A stretch of DNA of 64,000 nt from Neospora caninum Liverpool (lineage: Eukaryota > Apicomplexa > Conoidasida > Eucoccidiorida > Sarcocystidae), in assembly GCF_000208865.1 (NCBI RefSeq), contig NC_018387.1, forward strand, positions 682,001 to 746,000. Reading direction: 5' to 3'. Made by a program: the position numbers and the translations under genes. Below the pieces are notes generated by a model. That model saw nothing but the letters and a program-made list of their open reading frames with translations. It was not told where the DNA came from and did no database searches. Of the stretch, positions 1 through 13,800 are shown one piece after another. Within the stretch, counting starts at the first letter, position 1. Every line of letters begins with the position of its first letter.

Positions 1-2633
1 AAGCAAGGGCGAGACGACGACGAAGGCACGCATCAGAAGAATCTGAAACGTATACAACGAGGAAGACTCGACCAAAGAACGGCACACGCCTTAGATAAAA
101 GGGAAGAAAGTGGAGGATCGTCGACAATAAACAACTTAAAAACTGTCGTTTTCGGCACTTCGACATCAACAATCAGATGACAAAAAGCGACAGAGAGAAT
201 GGGGTGCTGCCCTCACCTGCTCGACGTCGCTCGCGTTTCCTGAGCTGTGTATGAGAAGACGGAAAAGAGACGACAGAGAGAAAATAAGAGAGAAGAAGAA
301 AGGCAGGAGACGAGTAGGCCGAAAGGTGGAGAAGGGAGTATATGAAGGAAAAGCGGCAGGAAAAAAGAGAGAGAACCGAAGGGAAAAAGGAGTGAATGAG
401 CTGAAGACGAAGACGGAGAAAAGGAGGAACGACGGAGAAGGAGAAGAAGGAGAGGGGTTGGAACAGATACGAAGAAATGAAGAAGATGAAGACGTGAAGC
501 CCGAATCGGACGAAAGGCAGGAACGCTGGCGCGAAGGCACTTGAAATGATGCAAAAAAGAAAGCCCTGACAGTAGAACACGAAGGCGTAGAGGGACAAAA
601 TTAGAGAAGGGACTAGGAAGGAAGCAGTCATGAACGAAAAGATAGAAAAGAGAGCTGAAGGCGGAAGAGAAGACCGAAACGCGTCTACGAGTGGAAGCAT
701 AACACCTCGAAGAATGGAACACGAGTGCCGGGAGGCTCAGAAACGCCGGAGAGCAAGGGTGTAGTGAAAGAGAGAGGAACTAAAAGAGAAACAAAAGACA
801 AATCGGCGTTAGGAACCTTGTTCGCATGGCCGGTGCCTTCGTGCCTTCTCCCCCGACGCTCTGTTGCCCTCCGTGTTTTCGCTGCCGAGGCGGGGTTCGC
901 GTCGCGCTCACTTTCTCTCAGCCTTCAAGGAATGCAGCGCAGACGAGAAAGGATGTTTCCCCTGCCACCGAGAAGAGAGCGAGATGAACTTTGGAGAAAG
1001 AGACCGTAGAATTCGAGCCGTCCTTACCTGCCGTCCTGGGCGGTGCCTTGATTCACAAGCGCGTTGGCGAATGCCTGAGAGAAAAGAAGAGAGCACATGA
1101 AGGGCAAACCGAGGCGAAAGGATAAGAATGACACGGTAAGACATAGACGGAAGGAGTAAGCGAACGCGAGAAGAAGGAAAGAGAAAGCAAAAACTCAAAG
1201 AGAGAGACACCCAGAAAAGAGAGCCGCGAGTCGATAAACCGAACCTGAAGAACGAGTTGGAACCTAGCAAACGACGGAGAGACGGAAACGCGGTTCCTGG
1301 GCAGAGTCTTAGGGCGTATCGGGTTTTGTAGAACTCGCTCGGAGTGTGCTTCCGCTTTAGTCGCCTTTTCTTCGACTTTCTATGTCTACACAGCTGTGTG
1401 GAGATGTCTCGTCGCGCAGTTGCTGATGCTTTTCGGTCGACTCCCGTTTTGTCCAGGCTTTCCAGAAGAGGAGATCTACGTTTACTTCCCAAGAGATGAC
1501 ACCAGCCCCATCGGTGTCGATTGCGTCGAAGACGTCAATGAGCAGAGCTGCAACTTCTTCGTGGCCTAGGCGGCGCAAGCAGAAGTTAAAAAATGAAACA
1601 GCGTGCGATGGCTACAGGTGCGACGCGGGTGACGAAGACGCGGCCACTGCATCGCTCACCGTGCGAAACGGAGACACTCAGAGCGAAACGGAGACACTCA
1701 GGGTGAGATGTCGCGAGTGCGACCGCGCAAGCTCTAGCCGGTGAAGAAGCATCGAATGAAAGAGAAAACAGCCAGGGCTCCCCTTGCCTCGACCGCAAGC
1801 TCACAAGTGCGTCTTCAGCCGCGTTCCTCGCTCTTGCTCCTTCCCATCTCCGCCTCCCTTTTTCTCTTTCGCTCTCGAAGAAAGAAACGACTGCGGCAAC
1901 GGCGAGGTGCGGAGGCACGTGCGGTGCAATCGGTGAGGAAGCACAGAACGCCGGGATTTCCTTCTCAAGGACTATGTGTGTATCGCATCCACGTGCATGT
2001 TCTCTCTTCCTTTTTCTCGAGATGTGTTTTCTCTCCTCTCTGCCACTCGCTGCACACCAAACGCGCGTACGCTGAAAAACGCTGGGGGTACCTGTGGTCT
2101 TTTCAGTTGCTTTCGAACATGAGAAAAGGACCAGGCGGGAGGAGGCTTACGTTCTCCCAGTTCGTGCAACCGGGGCACGGCTTCTCTGTTTCTCCTCTCT
2201 CTGGCGAAGTCTTTCTCCTCGCTCTCCGCTTCCGTCAAGGCTTCAAAAATGTGCGATAAAGAAGCGCTGTCTCTCCTTGCGTTCGGGGAAGACAAGCAGT
2301 CGCTAATACTTCTTCCTGTGAGATCGGTAGAAAAAGCTGAACCCTACGAGGACACAAGCGAAAATCGTGAAAATTGCGAATCTGCTATCCGAAGAAAAAA
2401 ATGTGTCGCTCTAAACATTTTGCCTCAAAGAAGTCCTTCTGCCTTCTCAGAGAGGCTCCACCCACATCTGGACACCGGAGTTCGAAACGCTCCAAACGAC
2501 GCTCTTCTCTCTTTCCACGTACAGATGACTTTGCAAATGCAAAGATCGATACGCTGCCATGCCTCCGTGAATATATGCGGGTAAATCCCTTGGGAGAGAA
2601 AGGGAAAGATGTGGAGGTAAACAGGCATCGTCG

Positions 2634-2668
<35 letters not shown>

Positions 2669-5600
2669 TTACAGAAAAGTGTAGGTAAAATGTGTACGTG
2701 GTTGTGGATTTGTGTGTACATCTCGTGTATGTGTATGCGTGTTGCGTTTCGGTTTTTTTCTTTAGATAGTTATGTGTGCGCACTTAAGTGTCCTTGGGAC
2801 TCTGTCGCTCTCGCCTTGTTGCAGAACAGAAGAAGACAGCCAGCCCGTCTCTTCAGTGTCGAGCGTGTCCGGCTTTCCACACCGTTTCCCGAGTCCAAAC
2901 AGCCCGAGATCCACTAGGTGTCTCAACACTATTCAGTGCTCGCCTACGTTACACAGGCGAAACGTGCGCTACAGACCTTTTGTCTCCTTTCTTCTCCTGT
3001 TTTCAGGTAAAAGCCGTGAGACTTTCAATTCTCTGCTTTTGTGGGTTTTCGTGCTGCGATCGCCGTTTCCTCGCTTGCGACTGTGCCGCCGACAGCTGAG
3101 AAACGCGACGCTGGCGAGCTTGCTCCTCGCGATGCGTGAAAGAGATAACCGTGAGAAGATGACAAAAGAAATTATTTCTCCTTTCTCTTGGCGTGGGAGT
3201 GAAGGGCGCGTCGTTAGTAGGCCTCGCGCGCCCCGCGACGACGTCGGAGAGAAGAAGGGTGTGCACTCCATCTAGCTTTCCACGTGTGTAGAACCTATCC
3301 CTTCGACGGTGTTCGTACTACCGCAGCTTCACAGCACACGGAGGGGAAATGCAGATTTGCCGATCTCAGATTTCTCCCCTCGTGCGTCAGCAAGAGCTCC
3401 AAGACGTGCGAACAAGACAGCTGGTGTTTTGCAGCGTTCTGCCGTTCCATGTGTGTTCCGGGCTTTTCCGGGGACTGCACATCCTGACAGAAGACACGGA
3501 AGAGACGCGCTGTCTCACCTGCTTTCTTCCTCTCTATTTCCTGACTACGTTTTCCATTTTTTTGCCGGCTACGAAAGTGGATCGGGACGCACCTCAGCCC
3601 AGTCGCCTGCATCTCGACTAAACATGCGATGCTGAAACCAAGGTGGCAAGACGAGAGAACCAGCAAAACGAAAGGAGAAAAAAACAAGGAACAAGAGAGA
3701 AGATGCGACGCTTTTGTCTGTGATATGTCCCGCGGGTGTCCCTCTCTTTTGGCGACAAAAAAGCCCTGGCGAGAACGCCAGGTATCGCCGTCGGTTTCCG
3801 TGGTGTTTAATCAGTTGTTCTTCCGTTTCCTGTACAGAGAGCTCGTCAGCTGAAACCCGTGCCAAAGGTCAAGCCGCCGTCACCAGTGCGCACACAAAAG
3901 AGCGTTTCCCTCCGCATCTTCCCAGCAACTTCCCCGCCTCGTGCCCTGCCTGACTCCCCACTGCTGTGTCTCAACTGCGGCAGGCGTCGAGGCGCGTTTG
4001 CGGCCGTTTCTGGTGCGTTCTGCTTACATCTCTCGCAGAGTTGGCGAGCGAATCGGCCGTTGCAGGAGCAGACGCTTCATTCGGCGAAGAAGACGCAAAG
4101 GCGGGGAACGCCGCGGAGTGCTCTGGGAGAGACGAAGAAAGGTTTGAGCGGCGAAAGATGTCTTGCGAAGTTTGCGTGCGCTGCTGGTCGTCTCGAGACA
4201 TCCCGTCCATGCGACTCAGCATGAGCTCTACATACTGAGGAAGGCAACCGGCACAAAAGGGACACAGGAACTGGAAAAGACGAGGGGAGGAGAATGGAAG
4301 AGAAGCGATGGATGAAAGAGAAGAGAGGGAAGAAGAGATGGATGGAGAAAAAGACGGCGGAGAAAAGGCTGGAGAATGCACCGCAAACAGGAAGACAAGA
4401 AGGAGAAACTGGGAGAGAAGAGAGAAAGTCATGAGAGAAAGAAGCGAGAGAACGCTGGACGTGGCAAGACGTCAAAAAAAATGGAAACGAAGAGAGAAAC
4501 AAGCGAGGCAAAGATAGACACCGATACCAAAGGCCTGGCGGGGCGCCGGCGGTGCATGCGTTGTCGAGCAGACACATGCAGGCCTCTGGGAATTCCCCTG
4601 AAAATGAACAACGCGCCAAGTGTCGACGAAAAAACTTGAACTTTTACGGGGAGAGATGACGCGAAAGAAGGGAGGCCAAAGCAAAGAGAAGCGTGCGTTT
4701 ATACTTCATCGACGGTCACACGGTTGTCGGCAGCGTAGAACTCGTGGCGAATATCACCGAGTTGCGAGGCGTCGAGGCTCTTCAACAGACGCTCAACCAC
4801 GGTTCGGCGGTCCATCGCGGCGAGTCTTTTCCTCATCTCCGCATATGCATGCGCCTTCTCCTCTGGCGAACGCTGGAGCAGATGGCGGATACAGCACAGA
4901 CACCAGAAAGCCGGAAATGTGAGCAAGAGAGCAGGAACACGAAGCAGAAATGGCAGTACGAGACAAGAAAAGGAAAAAAACCACCACGTCTCTTCTCGTT
5001 CGGAGGTCTATGTCGGGTGTGGTTGAAGAAGAGCAAAATCGGAACGAAGTAAAGTTCCGATTCAGCACAACTCGCGTTTCTGACTAGTCCCCTTAACTTC
5101 CACCTGTCCTACGCATGCACATATATGTGTATGTGTGTGTAAACTCAAATATATATATATATATATATGCACAGATTCGTTTATGTATATGGTGATAGAG
5201 ATATCTGTTTGTAGGAACGCGCGTGTGTTTCTTTCTTTTTCGCGCACCTCATCGGGAAGACGGAGAGGTTTGAGGTGAGAACGACCGTGTGTTGCCGACG
5301 ACTGGTGCATGCTTCGCCTTTCAGGGTGGCGAACAGCCAGTCTCTGGAGAGGCAAACGAGGTCCAAAAGAAGGAAGGAGGGAGACAGGACGGTAGCCAGA
5401 GACTGTGGAAACGGAAAGAAGGGACAAGTGATAGGAGAATAGGAAAGAGTCAGAGAGGCAGATGAAGAGAGTCCACTCAACAGTGTGAAGTGCCGAATGT
5501 CCGTTTCTGGCGTAGAGAGCGGAGAACGCGAGGAAAGACAGGAGAGTAAAGAGGGGACAGACAGTGTGTGAAGAGTAGACAGAGAGAGGTCGACGAATCG

Positions 5601-5839
5601 CGAGAAACAGGCAGCAGCGAGCGCGGGAAGACAGGTTCCAAGGAGGCCTTCAGACGCAAAGTTAAAAGCGAAAGTAAAGGGGAGATAAGTGGCAACAAAA
5701 ACGAAGACGATCCCAGCCGCATGAAAAAATGGGTGAAAAACGGATCGACTAGACCGAGGTAGATGCAAAGATATACCGTGTCGATCCTAGGCAGCTGGGC
5801 GGGGGAGAGGCTTCCGGGAGACGAAATTGAGGTTGCCAT
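1..5839 (-). CDS. EF-hand-like protein, 3' part beyond the left edge
   Basis: Start chosen at the ATG at 5839, the first Met of an exon that splices in phase. Well-supported exons, all ending in phase 0, are 5839-5777, 5343-5248, 4872-4705 and 4234-4028. Probable exons follow at 3829-3593 (or only 3631-3593), 3483-3322, near 3095-3042, 1565-1486, 1074-1028 and 239-217. The 1565-1486/1074-1028 junction rebuilds an EF-hand, DTDGAGVISWEAF; position 12 of the loop is Ala rather than Glu, so calcium binding may be weak. An earlier helix-loop-helix, ending AADNRVTVDEYVELML, looks like a degenerate EF-hand. The style recalls the N-terminus of WDR49/EFCAB8-type proteins, which carry WD40 repeats after the EF-hands, but no WD40 repeat is visible in the window. 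EF-hand identity is likely; the wider family is a guess. The middle exons (3829-3042) are the least certain. Confidence 0.6.
2637..2664. repeat. (TA)n microsatellite in the EF-hand gene
   Basis: A simple TA run in the large intron between the exons near 3042 and 1565. Confidence 0.9.
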
Positions 5840-7437
5840 GTTGTTGTTCTTTTCTCGCGCTCTTCGATGGTGGCGCAGATCCTCTTCGTCTCCGTGTTGG
5901 TGTCGTTTTTCTCTGTCTCATTCGTTCTTTTCCCCTCGCTCGGCGAGGCTTTCTCTCGCTCCCAGATGTCTATCCCCCTGAGGCAGCCATGAAAACCGTA
6001 GACTGTCGGGAAAGCAGGACAGGGAGCCCTGGAGGATGAGGCAGAAGGAGATAAGCGGGACAAAAGCGAAAGAAGTGAGAAGGAGAACCGGAGGGAAGCC
6101 AGGGAACCAGAAAGCGCAGGAGAGAGGGCGGGAAAGAGAAAAGAGACGGAAAAGGCAAGGAGAGGGTGTGGAGAGAGCTAGTTGAGGAGAGAGAGAGGGC
6201 GACGTGGAAGGAGGGCGAACAAGAGAGATCTCTGCAACAAGGGAGGGGAAAGCGAGGCCGTTGACAAGAAGAGTTGCTGTTTCTTCAATCCACCGGAGGT
6301 GAACAAAGATCCAAGCTTTTGCAGAACTACGCGGAAAGAAGAGGAAGAGAAGGCGAGGGGGAAAGAAATGGGGAATTCAGGAAAGCAGGAAATACTTCGT
6401 AATGTGTGGAAAACTCGCAGCACGGCAACTCGTTAGCCTTTCTTGTCTTGTGGGAGAAGACACGACAGCTGGAGAAAACGGGCTGACAGGCTCAAGGAAA
6501 GGCAAGGGAGAAGGGAAAATAGAGGCGAGAATGAAGCGGGGGAAAGGAGAGAGAAGAAAAAGAAATATAAGGAAGAATTACGCGAATCAAATGTCTTGTC
6601 CCTTTGTTTTTCATTCAGTCAACAGAAAAGCTTGAGCTCGCGGCGGAAACGCGAGACAGGGACGCGTGCCGAGAGATGAGCAAGAAGGAACGCGTACCAA
6701 CGACGAAATGATGAGGTGTATGTACACCCATTGCTTCTCTCGCTCCAAGGAGAGATTCCCGAAACCTTCATTTTGATCAAAAACACGGAGACTTTTGAAA
6801 TCCCGAAACCTCGGTGTTGCTCGTTTTCGCCTCCGCCGTCTTCTGTAGCGATTTGCACTTCTGCGACGATCAGAGAAAAGCAGACGCGCATGCAAACGGG
6901 CACACCAGGGAAGGGAAGAATGTTTACAACAAAGGATTAAAGAAGCTGGTGAAATTTACTCCTTCCCGGGATATTGCTTTTCTCTTCTGTGCGTATGGCG
7001 GGGGGTTTTGCCTTCATTCCTCCCTTCCTCGTCTTTTCCCCTTCGCTGAAAGAGGACTCCCTTTGATTTTCCTTCGTATTCGCTCACGCGGCTCTATCCT
7101 TTCTCTCTTGCGGTGTGTCCTTCTCTCTTTTTCCCTTTCACCTTCTTTTCCTTCCTTTCCCTTCCCATTTCTCACATTCCCTCTCTTCCTCTCCTTCTTC
7201 CTCCTCACTCTTTCTCTTCCTTTCCTGTTCCCCCGCCAGTCTTCTCGTTCCTCTTTCGTTTTGGTCGTGCAGTCGGTTTCCTTTCTCTTCCTATTCAACG
7301 TCTTCTCCTTCGCCCGCAACACCCGCTTCCGTTGCGCCTCATCTCTTCCGTTCGCCCGGTACCCTCCTTTTCTGGTTGTCTTCTCTCTTTTTTCGCCCTT
7401 TCCGTGAAGAGTTTCCAACTCTCTCAGAGCGCTCTAC
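5840..7437. promoter_or_regulatory. Divergent spacer between the EF-hand and CINP genes
   Basis: The two genes start head to head across about 1.6 kb. The part next to the CINP start (about 7015-7400) is an almost pure C/T tract on the + strand, as expected for a long leader. A perfect copy of the 14-bp motif GGTGTATGTACACC lies at 6715-6728. Open frames here are low-complexity products of the purine/pyrimidine bias. No TATA box is evident. Confidence 0.5.
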
Positions 7438-9541
7438 ATGGCTACCCCGCTCCTGCGTCTCCTCCGGTCTCTCGAGAAGTGGGAACTCCTTCAGGACCAG
7501 TGCGGCACGGCTGTCAGCGAGGCTCTCAACCTCATCGTCGACAGCCAGTAAGCAACTCTCCTCTCTCTTCTCCACCCAATGGTGCTACTTGGGAAAAACA
7601 TATTTTTTTCCTTACCGGTTTCCATACCTGCATGCAAAAAACGAAACGCGTCAGCGACTTGCAAGAATCCAGTGCATCTCAACGAATTCCATGAGTATAC
7701 CGGCATCCATATATATATAGTATCTGGGCAAATGTATACGTATAAAAACATCCATATATATCTGTACATGTCTCTATATATATTGTATATGTCTGTATTT
7801 GAATGTCTGCTTGTATGAATAGAAATCTCAAAATAAAAAAAATATATCCATCTCTGTCTGGATTTGCATATCGGTTGTATGTATATGAATGCGTTTGTCT
7901 GTATGTGCTTTGGCGAAGCTGAAAAGCGAAACAGGACTCCGAGACGGAAATGAGGTGTACATACACCTCTTGTGGGGCATGGACTGTGTTGTGCAAGGGA
8001 GATTGCTTCGTCGCGAGTTTCGAACGGCCTTCTTGTTCAGAATTCCGTTTTCTGTGAATGAGCATGTGCATGGTTTTTGCTTTCTCTTTCCTTTTCTCTC
8101 CACAAATTTCTCTTCGCTTCTAGGTTTCTTCTAGGAGACTACCTCGTCACGCTGCAAACCGATGGGAAAGTAAGGGTGCCTCCCGCCGTTCCCCCTCTGC
8201 ATTTTTGCCACGCCACCGTATCGTCTTTTCTGCTCAGAGTCTCTTGCTGCCTTTAACTGCCTTTAACTGCCTTGTCTTCGAGGGGCGTTATTTTCTTTTT
8301 CCCCTTTCTGACGGCCTTCAGTTTTGTAAGCCGTGGTGCAGCGAAGGGGAGATTCCTGTCCTAATCTGACACATTTGTGTTTCTGAGACCCAAGAGGAAG
8401 CGCCGCAAAGAGAGCAGGAGCGTTGCTGCACATCTGCTGTCTGCGTTCTTCGGATATTTCTCAAAGAGGCACAGGAGACACGCCTCACTTCTCGTGGAAA
8501 AAATCTGGTGTCTCTGCGTTCTTCTTTCCGGTTTCTTTTCTGCCCCCCCCCCTCCGGTGTCACTGAAGGAAGCAGAGTCGCCGGGTCGTTTCCAAGAGCC
8601 GTGACGCGTGTCTCCTGTGCCTCTTTGAGAAACTCCCTTCGCTGTGGAGTGGCGTAGTACCAAGGAAGGACGCTGCTTTTCAGCGACATTGGTTTTCGCG
8701 TTTTGCGGTGTTTTTGCAGGCGAGAGAAAAGTGCCTCAATGGCCACGAGCGGCGCATCGAAGCAGCCCACCAGCAAGTGCTGCTCCGTCAACGCGACCTG
8801 GTGAGGAGGGGGAGAGAGCAGCGAGAAGACGAGAAGGAAATGCCGAGAGAAGCGAAGGCAATTCCAGCAGAAAGAAGAGAACGCAAGGGAGTGCGGGATG
8901 GCGAATGCACAAGCGAAGAAAGAAGAGTGGAAGAACAGAAGCGCGAGTGAGCTGCAGTCCTCGAAAAGTCCTCGTGATTTGTTGTTGCTTCGTTTTTCCT
9001 TCGTTTTCTTTTCTGCCAGCACACACTGTCGAGCCGCCGCTCATGCACAGTTATCGTTCTCGAGTTTCGGCCGTGTTCTCTGTCTTTCGCTTCCCCGGTT
9101 TTTTCTCCGGCGCTGTTTCGCGTCCCGTTCTTTCTCGTCTCTGCGTCTGCACAGCTTGCCTCGCTTTCTCGCCCTCGGGGGGGGTACGGGCTTCCGGTGT
9201 CTTCTTCAGGCTCTGACGCATGCAGAGATTGCGGAGTGTGCGCGGCTGTTGGGCGCAGCTTCCGAGGCCGGGAGGCGCCGGCAAACGCTTGGAGCCTCCC
9301 GGGTCCTCTCTGGAAGTGTGACACACGTGACAAACCAAGGAAAGTGCACACCCTTCACAGCCTCGGCAAGTCGGCAGACGCTGTCGTCCCCTGGAAGTGA
9401 GGCACTCTTCCTCGAAGAAATCGGTGAGCTGCGCAGGTGAAAAACGTGGCTAGATATCTCGATTTCCATACCTGTTCTAGTCTCTGTGTGCTTTTATGGG
9501 CGTTTCCACACGCACACGCATTTATGCGTTATACAGTTACC

Positions 9542-9572
<31 letters not shown>

Positions 9573-10814
9573 CAGTGTGCACGTATCTGCATGTGTTCAT
9601 TTAAACATGTGTATTTCTACAAATATATAGACAGCGGTATGCATGACTCTATGTGCATATAGGTAGATGGATGTGCAGGGATGGGCATGAAGAGAGAGCG
9701 AGAAGAAACAGAGGCGTCACGGAGTACCGGGGCGTTTCTGTCAGAGTGAAGGCGCGAAATGCTTAAAGGTTCGGAAAGTATCTTTCTGATACTGGCTTTT
9801 CTACTCGGGGGTTTTCACGACAAAACGAGGTACTCCCAGAAGCGAAACGTGAACGGCTACCCGAGACCAGATGCTGGAGAAGACGTTTTTGGGTTGCATC
9901 GGCCAGAAGGCACGCGCCGCACGTCGACTTCTCTCTCTTCTGCGTCTCAGGTTCGTTTGCAGCAGAGGCGGCGGAGGCGTATCGCCGTCAACTGGACCTT
10001 CAAAACGAGCTCGTCACCCTCTACGTGAGTTTCTTTTGTTTTCGCTTCCTTTTCGACGTTCCTTTGTCTGTTTAGCAGCTGTCCTTTCGCGGAACTGTTC
10101 GTTTTTCCCTCTTTTGCTCTCTCTCTTTTGTGCTCGGTGGAGCGTCGGGTGTCGCCTGCGGCTCGGTCTCGCCCGTCTTCCTGCATGTTGTCGCTCCTCC
10201 GTGGAGGAACGTAGGAAGCGTTTTTGTCGGTGGCGCTGCCCACAGAGAGAGAGACTGTCTCCTTTCGACCGCGAGGAGATGAAACGGATCCTCGCCGTGT
10301 GGATGGACCGGCCGTGCGAATGGGCAGTTTCTCGCGGAGGTGAGTTCAAAGCGAAAATCGCCAAGCCCCGCACTCTTGAACAGAGACAAAGGCGCGCAAC
10401 ACGAAAAGCGGCCATGAGTCGCCACGCAGTCGCGAGGCGAGAACAGAAAACACATTGTGTCGATCGAGACGGAGAAGACACAGATGCAGCAACCCTCCGC
10501 ACGGAGATGGGGCGCTCAGGGGATGGGTTTGAGTTTGAGAAACGACGGCAATCGAAAAGAAAGGGAGAGGCGGCGCTGCCAGAGACAAATCTGGGAAAAG
10601 AAACCACATCAGAGTTCGGGGGGGAAGACATCCATTGTTCTCGTGGCTGTGTCAGCTCGCCCCTGTCTCGAAGGTTGGCTGTTCTTGCGCCTCTGCGCTG
10701 GGGCCGAAGACGTTTGTGGTGCTCTCTCTTGTGTTTTGACGTGTACTCTCCTGTTCAGGGCGCCGACAGTCGGTTCTTCGCGAAGTGAAAAAGCGCTTGA
10801 GACTGCCTGTCTAA
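7438..10814 (+). CDS. CINP: CINP homologue (CDK2-interacting protein family)
   Basis: Seven exons join in phase: 7438-7547, 8124-8169, 8720-8800, 9210-9423, 9951-10024, 10246-10339 and 10759-10814, giving about 225 residues, close to the usual 210. Three blocks match the family in order. The N-terminal helix has the W-x-x-L-x-x-x-x-G pattern (SLEKWELLQDQCGTAVSEAL). A late helix reads SFAAEAAEAYRRQLDLQ. The end has ILAVWMDRPCEW, where family members have an SMWLHQPY-like block. The protein is mostly alpha-helical and probably coiled coil. In animals CINP binds CDK2/CDC7 and ATRIP, and is part of the 55LCC AAA-ATPase complex acting in ribosome maturation and replisome turnover; a similar role here is inference. 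The match is from memory, and an unrelated coiled-coil protein is the alternative. Intron 1 contains the motif GAGGTGTACATACACCTC at 7952-7969. Confidence 0.72.
9548..9572. repeat. (TA)n microsatellite in the CINP gene
   Basis: A simple TA run in the intron between exons 9210-9423 and 9951-10024. Confidence 0.9.
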
Positions 10815-13800
10815 AGGCACAGAGCAAGTGCACCGGACAAAAGAGAAAGAGAGGATGAACGAGCGCGTCGCGCGACTCGGTGTGCAAGAGAGAAGCCAGA
10901 AGCGTTGAGAGGAAATGTACACCAGCGTCCTCTTACTCAAATATACCATGTATACATACATATACACGTATATAGTTGTATGTATAGAGAGACAGAGGGG
11001 AGACGGCAGGTGCACGAGGAGATCTATCCAAATGTCTTGGATATGGACGTTGGGATCGGTGAGTAGAGAGATTTGTTTTTGTTGAAAAACCTCGGCAGTG
11101 CGACTAGGGATATGCAAGTGCATGTGCGTATTTCACGCGGACGGTGTCGTGTATTCCGTATTCCTCAAGAGTTGTTCTGCGCACACAGGAAGGGAGAAAA
11201 GACTTTTCAAAAGGCCACGAAGCAACTGTTGCGGCCTCACGCCTCCCTGTGCTCTGCTGCATGTACATGTCCATACACATAAAAACGTCTTTCCAACAAG
11301 GTGGCGCTCCACTTGAAAATTCAGTGTTCTTGGGAAAAGGGGGTTTTCTGTTTCGAAAGTCCACTTCTTCTCAACACTCTGCCCTCGTCGTTCCTTCCTT
11401 CCTGGGAAACGGCAAGCACTGTCTTTCGCCCTACCGGTTGACATACATGGCGAGCTGTGTTTCAGCTGCCGCGTTTTGCACAAGAATCGCGTAAATATAG
11501 AGCGAGACATACCCATACATCGCCGCCTCAGTATAGATAGACGCCTCTGGATATATTACAGGTAGATCCTCAGGTGCTTCCTGTATATCCATATACATAT
11601 ATACATATATATATGCATAGGAATGCATATATGTCAGAGGATCCTGCGCCGCTTGTATTCCTATATTCCAGAACATGTGGTTTTAGGGTGTCTGCTGTGC
11701 GTGTGATTGACGGCGCGGTTTTATGTTTGTCCAATCCGTTCTGGCCATCCTGAGAAGTCCACTTTCTCCCGCGCCAGGAAACATTTCGAAAAGCTGCCTC
11801 TGGAGCTCATCGGCGGCACTCTCGCCGACGACTTTAGAAACAATTCCCTCGTAGACAAAAACAGCCAAACATGTCCACGAAGATTTCGAAAGTGTTGGTC
11901 TGCTTTTGTTCGCGTCGCCCTTCGCAATGTCCTTTTCTGGCGTACAGGAAGGCACACACATGAGCTTTTTTGTCGGCCGGTAGGCAAACCCTAAATCAGG
12001 TGTGAAGTTCCTGTCTGGGAGATCCAACCGGCATGCGAGAGCCGGCGTGCGTGTGTTGGGGGCTCCTTTGCTCTCGCAGAGCTCGAATCAAAAGCACACA
12101 GACCTTCGCAGGAGTGACACGTGTGGAACGAGCAAAGCAAAAGGTCATCGCCGGGGGAGATGTTCCTACGCCGGTTTACCACACACACACAGAACGCGTC
12201 CAGAGCCGTTAGGCCAACAAAACGAATTGCCGCCGGCAAATAGGTCACATGCATGCACTCCCAGGTGTACGTACGTGCATCTCTACATATGCATAGATAG
12301 AAGTAAACATGTAAATATGCATGTGTACGTATCCGTGAAGGCCTGTATATACAAATATGGACAGGTATGTACGTATTTAAAATGTGTAAATCATATGTAA
12401 GCATGCATGTATTTAGGTACATGGTTATGTACAGACAGGTATGCACTGTCACTGTGTACGTCATATATACAAGCAATTATGCACGTATGTGGACATATAT
12501 AAAAGTCTGTGAACATCTCCACGGCTCCAGAAACGCTTTTATTTCTTTGTCTAGGGCAATTGAGTGCATGTTCGGTGTTGTTCTATTGGCTTTGTCGGCA
12601 CGAACTGCTGGCGCTGAGTAGTGCATGCGATTGGTTGGAAACACTTAAATTTCGCAGAGCAAACTGCTTCGAATGTCTCTCTCTCGGTGTTTGATTCACT
12701 CGATGCCTTGGTGCCCAGGAGTGATAGGCTCACGATACCGAGGGGGTGACAGGGAACCTCGCATTGCTCTCTTTTCTGTTGAGAGAGAGTTACGCTTTCT
12801 CCCCAAAGAAGGCATCAATAGTCCCTTGTTATTGAACAAGATTCAGTTAAGGGAAACGCGCCAGGCGGTCGGGAAGTAAAGTTACGCAGATGTCTACAGA
12901 GTTTCACCTCCCAGCCTTATGTTTGTCGCCTGTCTGGGAAGACCTCTGCAGTGCAAATTTTCAGGAGGCGGTGAGACGCTCGTGCGTTCCGTGAGAAGCC
13001 GTTGTTGAATTGGATGAATACGAAACGAAGGAAGGAAACGGCAGGAAGGTGTAGCGATGGCTGTCTTTCCACACGTATGTAAATTTATGTTCTATATATA
13101 TGTATATATGTATTTGCTTCCGCTCTTGAACCTGTCTTTCTTTCTCGCTCTCTGCTTGCCTACCGTTTCGCTGACAGACTATGGTGGTTGTAGCAACCGA
13201 ACAAGCAAGCTGCTTTTTTTCTGTCTTCGGGTTTTCGGCAACAGTTCTGTGGCTGCTCTCTCTCGCATGGTCAAATAAGGTCGAGGAAACTGAAGACGAG
13301 GCAGGTCGTGGAAAAGAAGATAGACCTTTCAGAAGCAAGTGTCTGGGCCCCACTCTCTCCTTTCATCGCTGCTCCTTTCTCTCGAGTTCACAAGCGACTT
13401 CACGAAAATCCCAGCCCACTCCTCAAAATGCCGAGGTTCTTGGCTGTGATTCACACGCCTTCTTTCTCTCTCCCAGGCACATGTTTTCTTTTGTCATTTC
13501 TCTCCCGTGTGTTGTGACGACAGCAAAAAGACGCATTCGCCCCTTCGCCTACGAAGTCTGCTTCGGCATCGCGAAAACCGTGGGGAAGTGCCTGGGTCCT
13601 CTGTTCTCAACTTGCGTATATGCACATGTGTTTTGTGTTTGATGAACGGAACTCTCGCCGCATATAAACAGATGTAAAAGAACGTAACTATGTTTGTCTT
13701 TTGCGCCCTGTTCTTTTTGGCTCAACGAGACACCAAGCATACTCTGTTCCCAACAGGCTCCCGCACAACTACCGACAATCCTGGACATTCACATATTATT

